Part shown: positions 16,387-26,103 of the stretch, piece after piece
Layout: the number at the start of each line of letters is the position of its first letter
Position numbering within the stretch: position 1 is the first letter of the stretch
NCBI RefSeq assembly: GCF_016587415.1
Contig: NZ_BNJI01000001.1
Span: 2,271,501-2,335,500, forward strand
Reading direction: 5' to 3'
Length of the DNA: 64,000 nt
Origin: Ktedonobacter sp. SOSP1-85
Lineage (GTDB): Bacteria; Chloroflexota; Ktedonobacteria; Ktedonobacterales; Ktedonobacteraceae
Notes under the pieces: generated by a model
Told to the model about the DNA's origin: nothing
Seen by the model: the letters and a program-made list of their open reading frames with translations, nothing else
Database searches by the model: none
Program-made: the position numbers and the translations under genes

Positions 16387-17484
16387 ATGGAAGAGAATAC
16401 ACAAAAGGTGAATACATTCAATCAGCCCGAGCAGCAACCTACGCATAAATATCCAGGCGAGAACAAGCTTACACCTGACCAGTTACGCCAGCAGGCTCAG
16501 GAGCAATTGCAAGCCCAGAACTGGTCGCAGGCCATTCTCTACTTCAGCGAGCTAAGCAAGCAGAATGAGGAGGATAAAGAGGCGCTTATCGGCCTGGCAA
16601 CGGCGCTCGATGCCATGGGCGACTATGAAGCTCTCCTGGAGACGGCCAGGCGTATGCTTGAGGCCGCGCTCAATTCAGCACAAGGCCTGGCCTTCAAGGC
16701 GCGTGCCTTACAGAAACTGGAGCGCATCTCTGAAGCCACCATCGCCAACGACCAGGCACTCCTGCTCGATACTAACCTCCCGCTCGCCTGGCTGAATCGA
16801 AGCGGGCTACAACTGCTGCAACAACGCTTCCCCGAGGCATTGCGGAGCGCCCAACGCGCGGTCACGCTCGCTCCTGATGATGCACGAGCCTGGGCCAACC
16901 AGGGCGTTGCTCTGCTCAACTTTAATCGCCTTAACGAAGCCCTCGAAAACTTCAGTAAAGCCCTTGAGCTGGACCCACAGAATCTCTTTGTGCTGCAAAT
17001 GAAGGGCGAGATCCTCTGCCGCCTGGGCCGTATGCAAGAGGTTATAGCAGTGACGCGCGAGGCGCTCCTCATGCATCCTGGTCATACGCCCTCACTCATC
17101 CAGGCCGTACAGGCCTTGCGCTCGCTTGAGATGTACGACGCCCTCAAAGAGGTGGCCCGCGAACTCATCGCCCAGGTGCCTGATAATCTCTTTGCCTGGG
17201 AGAACTATATGCGTGCCTGGCGTGGTCTGGGCCTCTATGAAGAGGCCGACGAGACGCTCGATCAACTACTCCAGCTTGACCCCGATAGCGTTCGCTTCTG
17301 GACGCTCAAGGCCGATACGCTCTTCAGGCTTGAGCGCTACCGCGAGGCCGCCCGCTGCTCCGAGCATGCGCTTCGCCTGGATATGGAGTATGCGCCCGCG
17401 CTCCGCCTACGCGAAAAAGCCTTAAAGCAGATGTATCAGAAGCGCGAGAAGGCAGTCTTGCACACGGTAAACCCTCAAGCATAA
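16387..17484 (+). CDS. Tetratricopeptide-repeat protein
   Basis: 365 residues built almost entirely of 34-residue TPR units (at least eight), e.g. ARAWANQGVALLNFNRLNEALENFSKALELDPQ, with the typical W/L/G/Y/A/F/A/P positions. The first 40 residues are polar. No signal peptide or enzymatic domain; a protein-protein scaffold in the cytosol is the likely role. Class A element in its 5' region; convergent with the HD phosphohydrolase through hairpin 17487-17551. Confidence 0.85.
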   Translation: MEENTQKVNTFNQPEQQPTHKYPGENKLTPDQLRQQAQEQLQAQNWSQAILYFSELSKQNEEDKEALIGLATALDAMGDYEALLETARRMLEAALNSAQGLAFKARALQKLERISEATIANDQALLLDTNLPLAWLNRSGLQLLQQRFPEALRSAQRAVTLAPDDARAWANQGVALLNFNRLNEALENFSKALELDPQNLFVLQMKGEILCRLGRMQEVIAVTREALLMHPGHTPSLIQAVQALRSLEMYDALKEVARELIAQVPDNLFAWENYMRAWRGLGLYEEADETLDQLLQLDPDSVRFWTLKADTLFRLERYREAARCSEHALRLDMEYAPALRLREKALKQMYQKREKAVLHTVNPQA

Positions 17485-17486
17485 AC

Positions 17487-17551
17487 ATAAGATAACGATA
17501 ATGCGTGTGGGGTAGGCGAAGCCTACCCCACACGCATTATCGTTATCTTAT
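17487..17551. terminator. Class D perfect hairpin, 31-bp arms, GAA loop
   Basis: ATAAGATAACGATAATGCG... closes on GGTAGGC-GAA-GCCTACC. Begins 3 bp after the TPR stop and overlaps the HD gene's stop codon (17548). Confidence 0.7.
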
Positions 17552-19038
17552 ACCAGTTCTTCCAGGGTGGGCAGGACAATATCGTCGCGATGCGAGGTCA
17601 ATGATGACCGCAGGCGCTCCGACACCACCAGGCGAATACGGCGCTGGTGCTGCTCATAACGCGCCAGGTCATCGGGCTGGAGTCCGGTCACCTCAACCCA
17701 GCTCATAAAGGGTTTCATGCCCACGGGCGGATGCTCAAACACGATATTGAGATCCATCTCCCACTTCTCCGGTCGCGGAATGTCAAAGAGCAGCTCATGC
17801 TCGGCAATCTCGGTATCCAGAACCTCCGAGAGACGCTCGCCTAGCTGGCACTCCACCCGCCGTCTGCGTTCCGCGTCCCAGAACAACGCATCCAGGCGGT
17901 TAAAGAAGCGACCGGCCATGCGGCTGATCTCCAGCACGACTTTATGTGGCTGACGATTGGTCAGGCTCTCAGCCAGGGCGCGTGTGCTCTGCGGCATGGG
18001 CTCACTGCGCAACAGGGTCATCAGCGAGTAGTCATCCAGGCCCACCAGTTGGTCCGCCTTCAGCTGCCCGCTTTGGAGCGCATCCTGGACCGCGCGCACC
18101 AGCATCACCTGGAAGGCGCGGCTAGTATGATGCCAGTAGATATTGTCAAACATCTCCTGGCGCGCATGGAGGAGAGAATGCAGGGGACTGACACCCTTAT
18201 GGGTAACGACGATGCTACGCTTCCCATCCACCTTATGCACCAGCAGCGACCCCAACAGGCGCGAGACATCCACGCCTCCATAGGGAACGTTACAGCCACG
18301 CGCATCCCGTGGTAGGTAGTCCAGTTTATCGACATCCAGGGGGCCACTCAAGAGGTGGCTGAGCAGTTCATCATCGGGATGGCGCTGCCGGTTTTTGGGG
18401 GGATCAATGAAATCGGCTACGCGCTCAGGCGAGAGATGATAGTCGCGCTCCAGCACATCCGCGATAGAACTCTTCTCAATCACCGTGCGCCCGATACGCT
18501 CGTGCAACAGAATCGGGGAACCCAACTCCTCAATCGTGTGTGAGTAGGGATAGTGGCCAATATCATGCAGCAGAGACGCCACGACAAGCGCCTGGATGCT
18601 GCTGACCGCGACCCCATCCAAACCACCACGCTCGCCACGCTGGAGCAGCGCTCGTAAGGCCCGCACAGTCAGGTGATAGCAACCAAGACTATGCTCATAG
18701 CGTGTATGCGTCGCCCCCGGCCAGATGCGGTAGACAAAGCCAAGCTGCTTCACCTGCTGCAAACGGAGAAACTCAGGGGTTCCAATCAGCTTAATCTCGC
18801 GTGGTCCCAGGGGGATCAATTCATACAGGCTATCGCGCACTGTGCTGATCGGCTGCATATCAGGCAACAGCGGCAGGTCCTCATTATCAATCCAGTGATG
18901 GCGCATATGCGGCTGAATCACGCTCGTATCCACTGGTTGTGTTCTCTCCATCTTAGTACTCTGCTCTCTATCATTCACCTCAAAGTGAGGAGTATGTTCC
19001 ATTTCAGCAAATTGTTCTTCTTGCATATTCGTACCCAC
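17548..19038 (-). CDS. HD-domain phosphohydrolase (dGTPase/SamHD1-like)
   Basis: 496 residues. HD metal motifs: H in YEHSLGCYHLTVRAL, HD in SLLHDIGHYPYSHTIEEL, and a later D in DVDKLDYLPRDARG; this matches the dGTP triphosphohydrolase/SamHD1-like branch. The preceding motif HTRYEHSLG is diagnostic. The first 60 residues are polar. GTG 19038 or ATG 19026 could start it. Substrate (dNTP or other nucleotide) cannot be decided. Its stop codon overlaps a class D hairpin. Confidence 0.87.
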   Translation of the reverse strand: MGTNMQEEQFAEMEHTPHFEVNDREQSTKMERTQPVDTSVIQPHMRHHWIDNEDLPLLPDMQPISTVRDSLYELIPLGPREIKLIGTPEFLRLQQVKQLGFVYRIWPGATHTRYEHSLGCYHLTVRALRALLQRGERGGLDGVAVSSIQALVVASLLHDIGHYPYSHTIEELGSPILLHERIGRTVIEKSSIADVLERDYHLSPERVADFIDPPKNRQRHPDDELLSHLLSGPLDVDKLDYLPRDARGCNVPYGGVDVSRLLGSLLVHKVDGKRSIVVTHKGVSPLHSLLHARQEMFDNIYWHHTSRAFQVMLVRAVQDALQSGQLKADQLVGLDDYSLMTLLRSEPMPQSTRALAESLTNRQPHKVVLEISRMAGRFFNRLDALFWDAERRRRVECQLGERLSEVLDTEIAEHELLFDIPRPEKWEMDLNIVFEHPPVGMKPFMSWVEVTGLQPDDLARYEQHQRRIRLVVSERLRSSLTSHRDDIVLPTLEELV

Positions 19039-19380
19039 CAGTATCGCCCTATCTTTCTACCATCTAGTTCCAAACAAAAAAGCCTATACATATTTTATGA
19101 TGCCAGGACATCCCCATACCAGGGGTATGATACCCCTGCTCTTATTCTTCTTCTCTGCCGACAAAGAGAGTATGGAAATGTCTGTGAGCTGCACACACGG
19201 TACTTTTTTTGCTCAACATTGCAAGGTCGCTTCATACTTCCTATAATAAGCACAAGAGCACTATGCACCTGGAATACGCCTTAGCACCCAGGCCAGAGCA
19301 TAGAGGATAGCAGATCCCATACAACAGATATGAGCAGTTTCTCTATCAACTACTAGAATGAGATAATTTATCTAAAAGCT
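19039..19380. other. AT-rich divergent promoter region
   Basis: No gene seen. Contains a small palindrome AGGGGTATGATACCCCT (about 19123-19139). Should hold the promoters of the divergent HD and HAD genes. Confidence 0.4.
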
Positions 19381-20268
19381 ATGCAACAACCTCTTTCACC
19401 CACATCTATCAAAATGATCGCAATCGATATTGATGGTACGCTCCTCGACCCACACAAACATATCACGCCGCGTACACGCGCCGCGATAGAGCAGGCACGC
19501 GAGGAAGGCATTATCGTGACACTAGCTACGGCCCGGCGCTACGTCAACACTGGCTATATCGCCTCCGAGCTGGGCATAGACCTCCCGATCATTATGTATG
19601 ACGGCGCCTTGATCCTTGAACATCCTGGTGGGCGCATCTTCCATACGCAGAAGTTGCAGGCCGAGATCGCGCACCAGGCCCTGGAGATCCTGGTTCGGCA
19701 CAAGGTCCAGCCTATCATTCATCACTACCATGAGGAGCAAGAGGAGACCTGGACCGGCCCAGAGGAGTTTGATACGACCTGGATCGCGCCCTACCTCGAA
19801 ATCGCGCAAGGTCTCCGGCGTCTGCATTATCAGCACTGCTGTCTCGGCCAGCCTGATCCCCTACGCGTCGTCGCCTTTACATCGGAGGAGATTATTCAGC
19901 GTATGCTTCCTGAGATCTCAGCCCTTGAGTGCGCCTGGAATACAACTCCCCTGGGCAGTTATCGCACAGCCGAGCTATCCATCATGCATCAACATTGCTC
20001 CAAGGCCAGCGGTGTCCAGGCGTTGGCAAACTATCTAGCTATTCCACTCAGCCAGGTTATGGCCATAGGAGATGGGAATAACGATATCGAGATGCTGCAA
20101 AGCGTGGGCTGGGGAGTCGCCATGGGGCAGGCACGCGCGAAGGTACGCGAGGCGGCGAAGGCGATCACCGCCAGCAACGCCGAGGATGGCGTTGCTGAAG
20201 CAATCGAACGTTATGCTCTTGGCAGCGACTTGCAAGCTACTTCAAATTCGCGTAAGCGCGCAACCTGA
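19381..20268 (+). CDS. Cof-type HAD-superfamily hydrolase
   Basis: 295 residues. HAD motif I DIDGTLLD (nucleophile Asp), motif II ATARRY, motif IV GDGNNDIEML; the cap sits between motifs II and III (type IIB, Cof/YidA family). Phosphatase for sugar phosphates or phosphorylated metabolites; exact substrate unknown. The last 58 bp overlap tail-to-tail with the phosphatase on the other strand. Confidence 0.9.
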   Translation: MQQPLSPTSIKMIAIDIDGTLLDPHKHITPRTRAAIEQAREEGIIVTLATARRYVNTGYIASELGIDLPIIMYDGALILEHPGGRIFHTQKLQAEIAHQALEILVRHKVQPIIHHYHEEQEETWTGPEEFDTTWIAPYLEIAQGLRRLHYQHCCLGQPDPLRVVAFTSEEIIQRMLPEISALECAWNTTPLGSYRTAELSIMHQHCSKASGVQALANYLAIPLSQVMAIGDGNNDIEMLQSVGWGVAMGQARAKVREAAKAITASNAEDGVAEAIERYALGSDLQATSNSRKRAT

Positions 20269-20939
20269 CGACCATTGGGCGCGGCCTGCCAGCGCTGGCG
20301 CTGCACCAGTTCAAGCGCCTCCGAGGCATGCATACCTCCATACACCAGTGCGGAACAGGTTAGCAATACGCTGCGCCCTACTCCATGCTCACAGTGGATC
20401 AGGACCCGCCCATCCTTTTGCAGTTGCGCATTGACCCAGCGCGATCCCTCTAGCAACTGTTCAACGCTCAGCGGCCAGGTGTCAGGCGTGGGCAGATACA
20501 AAAGCTCAATTCCCTGTGCACGCATGGCTTCCGCGTCGTCACAATACTCTGAACGCGTATCGACGACATGGGTTACCCCAACCTTCGCCAGTGCCGCAAT
20601 ATCTTCGGGGCGTACCCGGCCACCAACCGCGAGATGACTGTTGACCCAGCTCATATTGAGCTTATCGGGCAGCGGAACGCGCAAAGCATGGGCGATGCGC
20701 TCCCCCAGCGAATCCTCCGGGCAGAGACGCGCGGCGATACGCGTCCAGTAGCGATAGAGGAGGCGCATGACGCCACTGGTGCCCCAACGCCAAAATGAAA
20801 ATTTGACCGCCCGAGCTGGAGAGGAGGCTTGCTGCTGCTCTAGTTCAGCCTGCTCAACCGCGGCAAAGACCTTGATATTTGTATCTTCTGGCCTCTCACC
20901 GGGAGGTGGAGCGACCTGTTTTGATTCTGATTGCATCAC
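20211..20939 (-). CDS. Dual-specificity/tyrosine-type protein phosphatase
   Basis: 242 residues. P-loop signature H-C-x5-R-S seen as IHCEHGVGRS (about 172-181), with a general-acid aspartate candidate upstream (PTPDTWPL). An N-terminal extension of about 85 residues, including a basic segment, precedes the DSP domain (WVNSHLAVGGRVRPEDIAALAKVGVTHVVD). Start is GTG 20939 or ATG 20936. Overlaps the HAD gene by 58 bp at the 3' ends. May act on the Ser/Thr-kinase signalling typical of this group; this is inferred. Confidence 0.88.
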   Translation of the reverse strand: MMQSESKQVAPPPGERPEDTNIKVFAAVEQAELEQQQASSPARAVKFSFWRWGTSGVMRLLYRYWTRIAARLCPEDSLGERIAHALRVPLPDKLNMSWVNSHLAVGGRVRPEDIAALAKVGVTHVVDTRSEYCDDAEAMRAQGIELLYLPTPDTWPLSVEQLLEGSRWVNAQLQKDGRVLIHCEHGVGRSVLLTCSALVYGGMHASEALELVQRQRWQAAPNGRQVARLREFEVACKSLPRA

Positions 20940-21041
20940 GATACATTGATCCTTCCCATTCCAAGATGTATGGATTTTGCAGGAAAATTGGGAAACGCAT
21001 CCTCTGGTGAGGACCCGCTTTATTGGGAAGCGCTTCCCTCT

Positions 21042-21216
21042 TGGTAGGGACCCGCTTTAGCGCGTCCGAAGGCGATTGATCGCCTGTGGGCGCAGCCCGA
21101 ACCGTTCCCAGACATTATCTCGCACGATAGGTTGCCTGCTGCCCACACGAAGGTTTGGCTTGCGCCGCACTGCCATGAATGGCATTCGGACGCGCTAAAG
21201 CGGGTCCCTACCAGAA
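21042..21216. repeat. MITE-like inverted repeat (28-bp arms)
   Basis: Arms TTGGTAGGGACCCGCTTTAG...CGTCCGA and its complement, identical over about 28 bp, enclose about 115 bp without a gene. A second, partial copy of the left arm (TCTGGTGAGGACCCGCTTTA) lies just upstream at 21004-21023. Ends 20 bp before the DUF1385 gene stop. Confidence 0.7.
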
Positions 21217-21236
21217 GGAGCGCGTTCTCATGAGGC

Positions 21237-22205
21237 TTACTGGGCCGTCACAAGCGGCGCGGGCTCTTGCGCCCCAGCTTCCGCCTTCTGGTCCTTCTCC
21301 AGTACGCGTTGCAGAGCGGCAATCGAGCATTCAATCATTGCATCATCCGGCTCGCGCGTTGTCAAGCTCTGCAAGGCCAGGCCAGGGGCAAGCAGCCAGC
21401 GTACCAGGCGCAAACGATAGTTGGCCGCGCCCAGGCGCATCAATTCGTACGCGATGGATGCCACAATCGGCACAAGCACGATACGCGATAGAAGTTTAAT
21501 CGGCAACGAGGGCGTCACCACCAGGGCAAAGACGAAGATCGAGAGGACCGCGACAATCAGCAAGAAACCGGTCCCACAACGCGTATGCACACGCGTGGCA
21601 GCACGCACATGCGCGACATCCAGCGGGTCACCGTGTTCCATAGCGTTAATTGCCTTGTGCTCGGCACCGTGATAGCCAAAAACACACTGAATATCAGGCA
21701 CGCGACCGATCAGGAGGAGATAGCCAATCAAGAGCGCCAGGCGTAGCACACCCTCCAGGATAAGGCTTAGCCAGCCTGTGCCGATCCAATGCCCCAGGAG
21801 ATTCGTCACCACCAGCGGCCCCACAAAAAAGATCGCCACCGCGATGGTCATGGAGATAACCAGCGAGAAGGTCATTGATCCACTCATCTTCGTTGGATCT
21901 TCATTGGCAGGAGCTTGCTCTGCCTTCGCGGTTGCCTGATTATCGGACTCAGTGCCAGGCTCTTCGGAGGCGACATTGGCCGAAAGCGTCATAATGCGTG
22001 AACCGAGGACCAGGGTCTCCCAGAGCAGCAATATGCCACGCACAAAGGGCAAGCTAAAAAACTTACTACGAAGGCGCTCTGGCAGCGGCTCCTCATACAC
22101 ATAGATACTTTGATCAGCCTTGCGCATCGCGACCGCGAAAGACGTCTTTCCCCGCATCATGACCCCTTCAATCACCGCCTGCCCACCATAATAAAACCTG
22201 GCCAT
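21237..22205 (-). CDS. DUF1385 (YqhQ-like) membrane protein
   Basis: 322 residues. Family signature at the N terminus: YYGGQAVIEGVMMRG; then FAVAMRK, and the conserved YHGAEHKAINAMEHGDPLDV and HTRCGTGFLLIV motifs of DUF1385. Four to five membrane segments (near 115-170, 185-205 and 225-260). ATG 22205 is chosen because AAAGGAG lies six bases upstream; the frame continues to 22232. Function unknown; widely conserved in Firmicutes and Chloroflexota and often near rpmE, as here. Confidence 0.88.
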   Translation of the reverse strand: MARFYYGGQAVIEGVMMRGKTSFAVAMRKADQSIYVYEEPLPERLRSKFFSLPFVRGILLLWETLVLGSRIMTLSANVASEEPGTESDNQATAKAEQAPANEDPTKMSGSMTFSLVISMTIAVAIFFVGPLVVTNLLGHWIGTGWLSLILEGVLRLALLIGYLLLIGRVPDIQCVFGYHGAEHKAINAMEHGDPLDVAHVRAATRVHTRCGTGFLLIVAVLSIFVFALVVTPSLPIKLLSRIVLVPIVASIAYELMRLGAANYRLRLVRWLLAPGLALQSLTTREPDDAMIECSIAALQRVLEKDQKAEAGAQEPAPLVTAQ

Positions 22206-22324
22206 AACGATCTCCTTTAATAGGGCGCACATCTCATAGAGCGTGTTATATATAAAGATTGATACAAAGAGTGATATAAAGGGTCATCAGTCTTCATACC
22301 AACCAATGACGCCTCTGCTGGTTA

Positions 22325-23824
22325 CTATCGACGTATCCTTCTGAAGCGTTTAACCGCACGCTCGTTCGGAGAGGTATCCAGCGTTGTGCTGTTCTCTGAG
22401 ATGTCACGCGTACGCGCGAAACGACGCATTACTGGATTGCGTAGTAGCGTCTTGCTTATCACCGGGCGACGCACGCGCACCCCCTGGCGTCGAATGCGGA
22501 TCGAGGAGCGCAGGCGACCAGAGAGACGCTGTTGCTGCCGCTGCCACTGTCGCGACTGCCAGATGCTTCCGGTCTCGGGCGCGGGAAGGTAGCTCAAAAT
22601 GCATTGCGCGATATCGAAGGAGGCGCGCGCGCGGCTGATGTTGCGCGCATTCGCCAGGCGCCTCTGCAAGATCTCGGAACCAGGTTTAATGAGTTTGCGC
22701 AACTCGTTCACCAGTGTGCGTGGGTCCAGCGCGAGTACGCCCAGGTCATTATGGAGCACGAACTCAACATTGCCCTCTTCCTGCCCAGGTACATAGCCAC
22801 TGAGGATGATTGGCAGGTCACAGGAGAGCGCCTCACAGATCGTGCCGGGACCCGCCTTAGTTACGATAATATCGGCGGCTCGCATCAACTCCGGCATATT
22901 ATGCACAAAACCAAAGATCTTCGCCGGGACATGGAAGTTTGAACGCGTGCGCTGGAGATGCGCGTAGAGACGACGGTTACGTCCGGTCACCACCATCAGT
23001 TGTACGGGGAGACGCGCCTGTGAAATAGCCTTGACGGCAGCCTGCAAGCCGCCTGCACCATCACCACCACCAACCAGCAGAACCGTCGGCAGATCGTCCT
23101 GGAGATTAAAGCGCTTGCGTAACGCCTCTTTCTCCTCGGTGGGCAAGGTAAATTTGGGATCAATGGGCATGCCAAGCATATGCAGGCGCTTAGGGTCCAA
23201 TCCGCGCTGCAAGTAGAGCCGCTTTGCCTCCTCGGTGGGCACAATATAGGCATCGGCCCCTTCGGCAAACCAGGTATAGTGGACCGTTACCAGGTCGGTG
23301 ACCACGGTCAAGAAGGGAATTTTCAGGCCCAACTCCTGTAAGGCATGCACCGTTACATGGTTGAGCAGTGGATGAATAGAAACGATGATATCTGGCTGGA
23401 CGCTGGTAATCAAGCGCATGAGTCCATTGAGGATCAGAGGCGTAGCCAGCGTTTGAACGGCCTTGACCGTTCCCTCCTGGTTGCTTAAATGAAAGACATC
23501 GCCAAAGAGTTTAGGATTATAGCGAATGGTTGGGCCATAGAGCTTGACGGCCTCACGTAGCGGGAAGCGGCTATACTCTTCAAAGACATCTACGATCTCA
23601 ACGCGGTAGTTTGTCGGTTCGGGTAAGGAGTTCGTAGCCTTGCTGGTAGCGCCTGTCGTTTCTGAATCAGTGTGCTGGTTTACCTGTTGCGCCTGCCAGG
23701 CTTCCTGCTCTTGCTGCGAAATAAGTTTGATCGCATTATGAATGGCATTGGCAGCACTACGATGCCCGGCTCCAGTATCCGCGATCAGGAACAATATGGT
23801 GCGTTGCTTCACCAGGTAACTCAC
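22325..23824 (-). CDS. MGDG-synthase-like glycosyltransferase (GT28) with Arg-rich tail
   Basis: 499 residues. N-terminal lipid-acceptor domain starts TILFLIADTGAGHRSAA; the GT-B donor half has LLVGGGDGAGGL, VTGRNRRL and TKAGPGTICEALSCDLPIIL. Resembles processive diacylglycerol glucosyl/galactosyltransferases, so glycolipid synthesis at the membrane face is likely. Residues from about 425 to 499 form a strongly basic tail, rich in R and Q, not part of GT28. A GTG at 23812 with a better-spaced GGTGAG is an alternative start. A class A element lies 35 bp upstream of the start. Confidence 0.87.
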   Translation of the reverse strand: MSYLVKQRTILFLIADTGAGHRSAANAIHNAIKLISQQEQEAWQAQQVNQHTDSETTGATSKATNSLPEPTNYRVEIVDVFEEYSRFPLREAVKLYGPTIRYNPKLFGDVFHLSNQEGTVKAVQTLATPLILNGLMRLITSVQPDIIVSIHPLLNHVTVHALQELGLKIPFLTVVTDLVTVHYTWFAEGADAYIVPTEEAKRLYLQRGLDPKRLHMLGMPIDPKFTLPTEEKEALRKRFNLQDDLPTVLLVGGGDGAGGLQAAVKAISQARLPVQLMVVTGRNRRLYAHLQRTRSNFHVPAKIFGFVHNMPELMRAADIIVTKAGPGTICEALSCDLPIILSGYVPGQEEGNVEFVLHNDLGVLALDPRTLVNELRKLIKPGSEILQRRLANARNISRARASFDIAQCILSYLPAPETGSIWQSRQWQRQQQRLSGRLRSSIRIRRQGVRVRRPVISKTLLRNPVMRRFARTRDISENSTTLDTSPNERAVKRFRRIRR

Positions 23825-23858
23825 CCCCTAAAATCGGTGCATCCATCTTACTTCTGAT

Positions 23859-23917
23859 CCGAAAACCCTGAGCGCGGAGCGCTAGGCACGTAAGTGACGT
23901 TGGGTTTCGGAATAAGA
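23859..23917 (+). repeat. Class A three-armed element, copy 4
   Basis: CCGAAAACCC/GGGTTTCGG outer stem, AGCGC-GGA-GCGCT, and GGCAC-GTAA-GTGAC. Upstream of the minus-strand glycosyltransferase, in opposite orientation. Confidence 0.8.
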
Positions 23918-23952
23918 TCTTACTGGATGCATCAACCATCTCACAGACTGCA

Positions 23953-23997
23953 AAAAAGGGATAAAGGACCTCCAGGAGGTCTCCTTTATCCCTTTTC
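23953..23997 (-). terminator. Rho-independent terminator of rpmE
   Basis: On the minus strand a stem AAGGGATAAAGGAGACCTCC / GGAGGTCCTTTATCCCTT is followed by TTTTTT. Confidence 0.85.
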
Positions 23998-24011
23998 CAT
24001 AAGCAAAAGGC

Positions 24012-24221
24012 CTATTCTTCTTCTTCCAAGCTAAAGCGCTTGCGGAAGCGCTCCACACGGCCAGCGGTGTCTAGAATACGCTGCTGACCAGTGAAGAACG
24101 GGTGGCACTTTGAGCACACGTCAACTTTGAGGACGGGCTTAACGCTCAAGGTCTTGAAAGTGCTGCCACAGGCACAGCTCACTGTGGCTTCAATAACGTT
24201 TGGATGGATTCCTTGTTTCAT
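24012..24221 (-). CDS. rpmE: 50S ribosomal protein L31
   Basis: 69 residues; small zinc-type L31. It has C-A-C in SCACGS and C-x2-C in [10 protein letters not shown] (four potential ligands) and the family core [22 protein letters not shown]. An acidic SLEEEE tail closes it. Followed by a clear terminator. Its position upstream of the glycosyltransferase and DUF1385 gene resembles the conserved rpmE-DUF1385 neighbourhood of other phyla. Confidence 0.97.
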   Translation of the reverse strand: MKQGIHPNVIEATVSCACGSTFKTLSVKPVLKVDVCSKCHPFFTGQQRILDTAGRVERFRKRFSLEEEE

Positions 24222-24781
24222 CTACCAAATCGGCCTTGTGGAGACTCCTGGCTGCTCGCCATGTGAGGGAACAAAGCCGCTCCTTTCTTTTCCCTTTCCC
24301 CTTACGGGGAGCCATTTTTCATAAGAGGAACGACTAAACCCCTTTGCTCGAGTTGAGCTTCCGCTTTCACGGATAAGTCTTTTTCGCGTAGGAGAAAATT
24401 ATACTTGTCTGATCTCTACGTGTGAGAAGATTGTACATGTCTGGTCTCGCCACGTCAAGATGCATGGCACCGATCAGCCATAATAACAACCTATCCCTCT
24501 CCCTATAGAGAACAGAATAGGAGCATACAGTATTCCCTGCGTTTATGTGCGTCCAGAGGGGCCAAACTTTTGGTACTGGTCCTCTCCCATACGCTTTTTC
24601 GCTCATATTCTACCATAGATAACACTTTTTGGCACTCCTCTATGCCCTCACATCACCACACCCTTATCCCGAGCGTCGCAGGCGCGAGGATGAGTTTTGC
24701 TCAGAGTGGTGATGTGATACACTTACAGCGGACGAAAATGTCACCCCCCACTAACACAAACTGAGGTTATATCAGACTACC
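24222..24781. other. 560-bp gene-free region before purB
   Basis: No convincing gene. It contains an imperfect palindrome with arms ATCACCAC/GTGGTGAT (24652-24713), whose interior holds GAGCGTCGCAGGCGCGAGG, a variant of the short motif found beside several class D hairpins. Confidence 0.5.
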
Positions 24782-26095
24782 ATGATTGAACGCTATACAC
24801 TGCCAGAGATGGCTGCTATCTGGTCCGATAAGAATAAGACCGACAAATGGCTCCAGGTTGAACTGCTCGCCTGTGAAGGCTGGGCTAAAGATGGAGTCAT
24901 TCCCGCTGAAGATATCGCCAAAATTCGCAATGCTCGCTATAACGCGGAGCGGATGAAGGAGATCGAACGCGAGACCCATCACGATGTGATCTCGTTCCTG
25001 CGCTCAATTCAGGAGCAACTGGGACCCGAGGGTCGCTTTATCCACCTGGGCATGACCTCCTCCGATGTGCTGGATACTGGCCTGGCGGCTCAGATGAAAG
25101 ATGCCGGCGAACTCTTGAGCGCTTCTCTGGCTAAACTGGTTGAGGTCGTCGGTGAGGCGGCGAAGAAGTATAAGTATACCCTGATGGCTGGACGCTCACA
25201 TGGTATTCATGCCGAACCCCTCACCTTTGGCCTGAAACTGGCCCTCTGGTACGATGAGCTGAAGCGACACCAGCAGCGCCTGGCGGCCGCGATTGAGCAG
25301 GTCTCGGTCGGCAAGATCTCGGGAGCAGTTGGCACGCATGCCACGATTCCACCCCACATCGAGGAATTTGTCTGCGAGCAGATGGGCCTGGGCGTGGCTC
25401 CCATCTCTAACCAGGTGGTCCAGCGCGACCGCCACGCGCACTTTATTACCGCCCTGGCCCAGGTTGGCGGCTCGCTTGAGAAGATGGCGCAGGAGATTCG
25501 CCACTTGCAGCGTACCGAACTAAGCGAGGCCTTCGAGCCCTTTGGCTCTGGTCAGCAGGGCTCTTCCGCCATGCCCCATAAACGCAATCCCGAGCTCTGT
25601 GAGCGCATCTGTGGACTGGCTCGCCTGCTGCGTGGCTATGCCGTGACGGCGATGGAGAATGTGGCCCTCTGGCATGAGCGCGACATCAGCCATTCCTCGA
25701 CGGAGCGCGTGATCATTCCAGATTCCTGCACCATCCTCCACTATATGCAGCACATCTTCACCAATGTCATCGATGGCCTGCAGGTTGACGAAGAGCGCAT
25801 GCTGGCCAACCTGGGTATGACCGGTGGTCTCGTCTTCTCGCAGCGCATCCTACTGGCCCTCATCGATAAGGGTGTTGGCCGCCAGGAGGCCTACAAGATG
25901 GTCCAGCGCAACGCCAAGAAAGTCTGGGCGATGGCTAGCACAGGTCCCATTCAGGGTCCTGCCCTTCTCAATGCCCTGAGCAGCGATAGCGAGGTTACCC
26001 AGTACCTCTCCCGCCCCGAGCTAGAGGAGCTGACCAATACCGACTTCTACACTAAGCATGTCGATACCTCCTTCAAACGCGTAGGTTTAGCATAA
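24782..26095 (+). CDS. purB: Adenylosuccinate lyase
   Basis: 437 residues. Cleaves SAICAR and adenylosuccinate, releasing fumarate, in purine synthesis. Superfamily signature GSSAMPHKRNP, with conserved TSSDVLDT and AGRSHGIHAEP (catalytic His) regions. Bacillus-type length. Standalone; ends in a perfect class D hairpin. Confidence 0.97.
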   Translation: MIERYTLPEMAAIWSDKNKTDKWLQVELLACEGWAKDGVIPAEDIAKIRNARYNAERMKEIERETHHDVISFLRSIQEQLGPEGRFIHLGMTSSDVLDTGLAAQMKDAGELLSASLAKLVEVVGEAAKKYKYTLMAGRSHGIHAEPLTFGLKLALWYDELKRHQQRLAAAIEQVSVGKISGAVGTHATIPPHIEEFVCEQMGLGVAPISNQVVQRDRHAHFITALAQVGGSLEKMAQEIRHLQRTELSEAFEPFGSGQQGSSAMPHKRNPELCERICGLARLLRGYAVTAMENVALWHERDISHSSTERVIIPDSCTILHYMQHIFTNVIDGLQVDEERMLANLGMTGGLVFSQRILLALIDKGVGRQEAYKMVQRNAKKVWAMASTGPIQGPALLNALSSDSEVTQYLSRPELEELTNTDFYTKHVDTSFKRVGLA

Positions 26096-26103
26096 ATGCT
26101 ATG

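Noticed and set aside
21179-21499. Plus-strand frame antisense to the DUF1385 gene
   Set aside because: Shadow of the real gene and of the MITE-like arm.
24222-24781. Riboswitch or L31 autoregulatory leader
   Set aside because: No conserved aptamer pattern recognised; only an imperfect palindrome far from either start codon.
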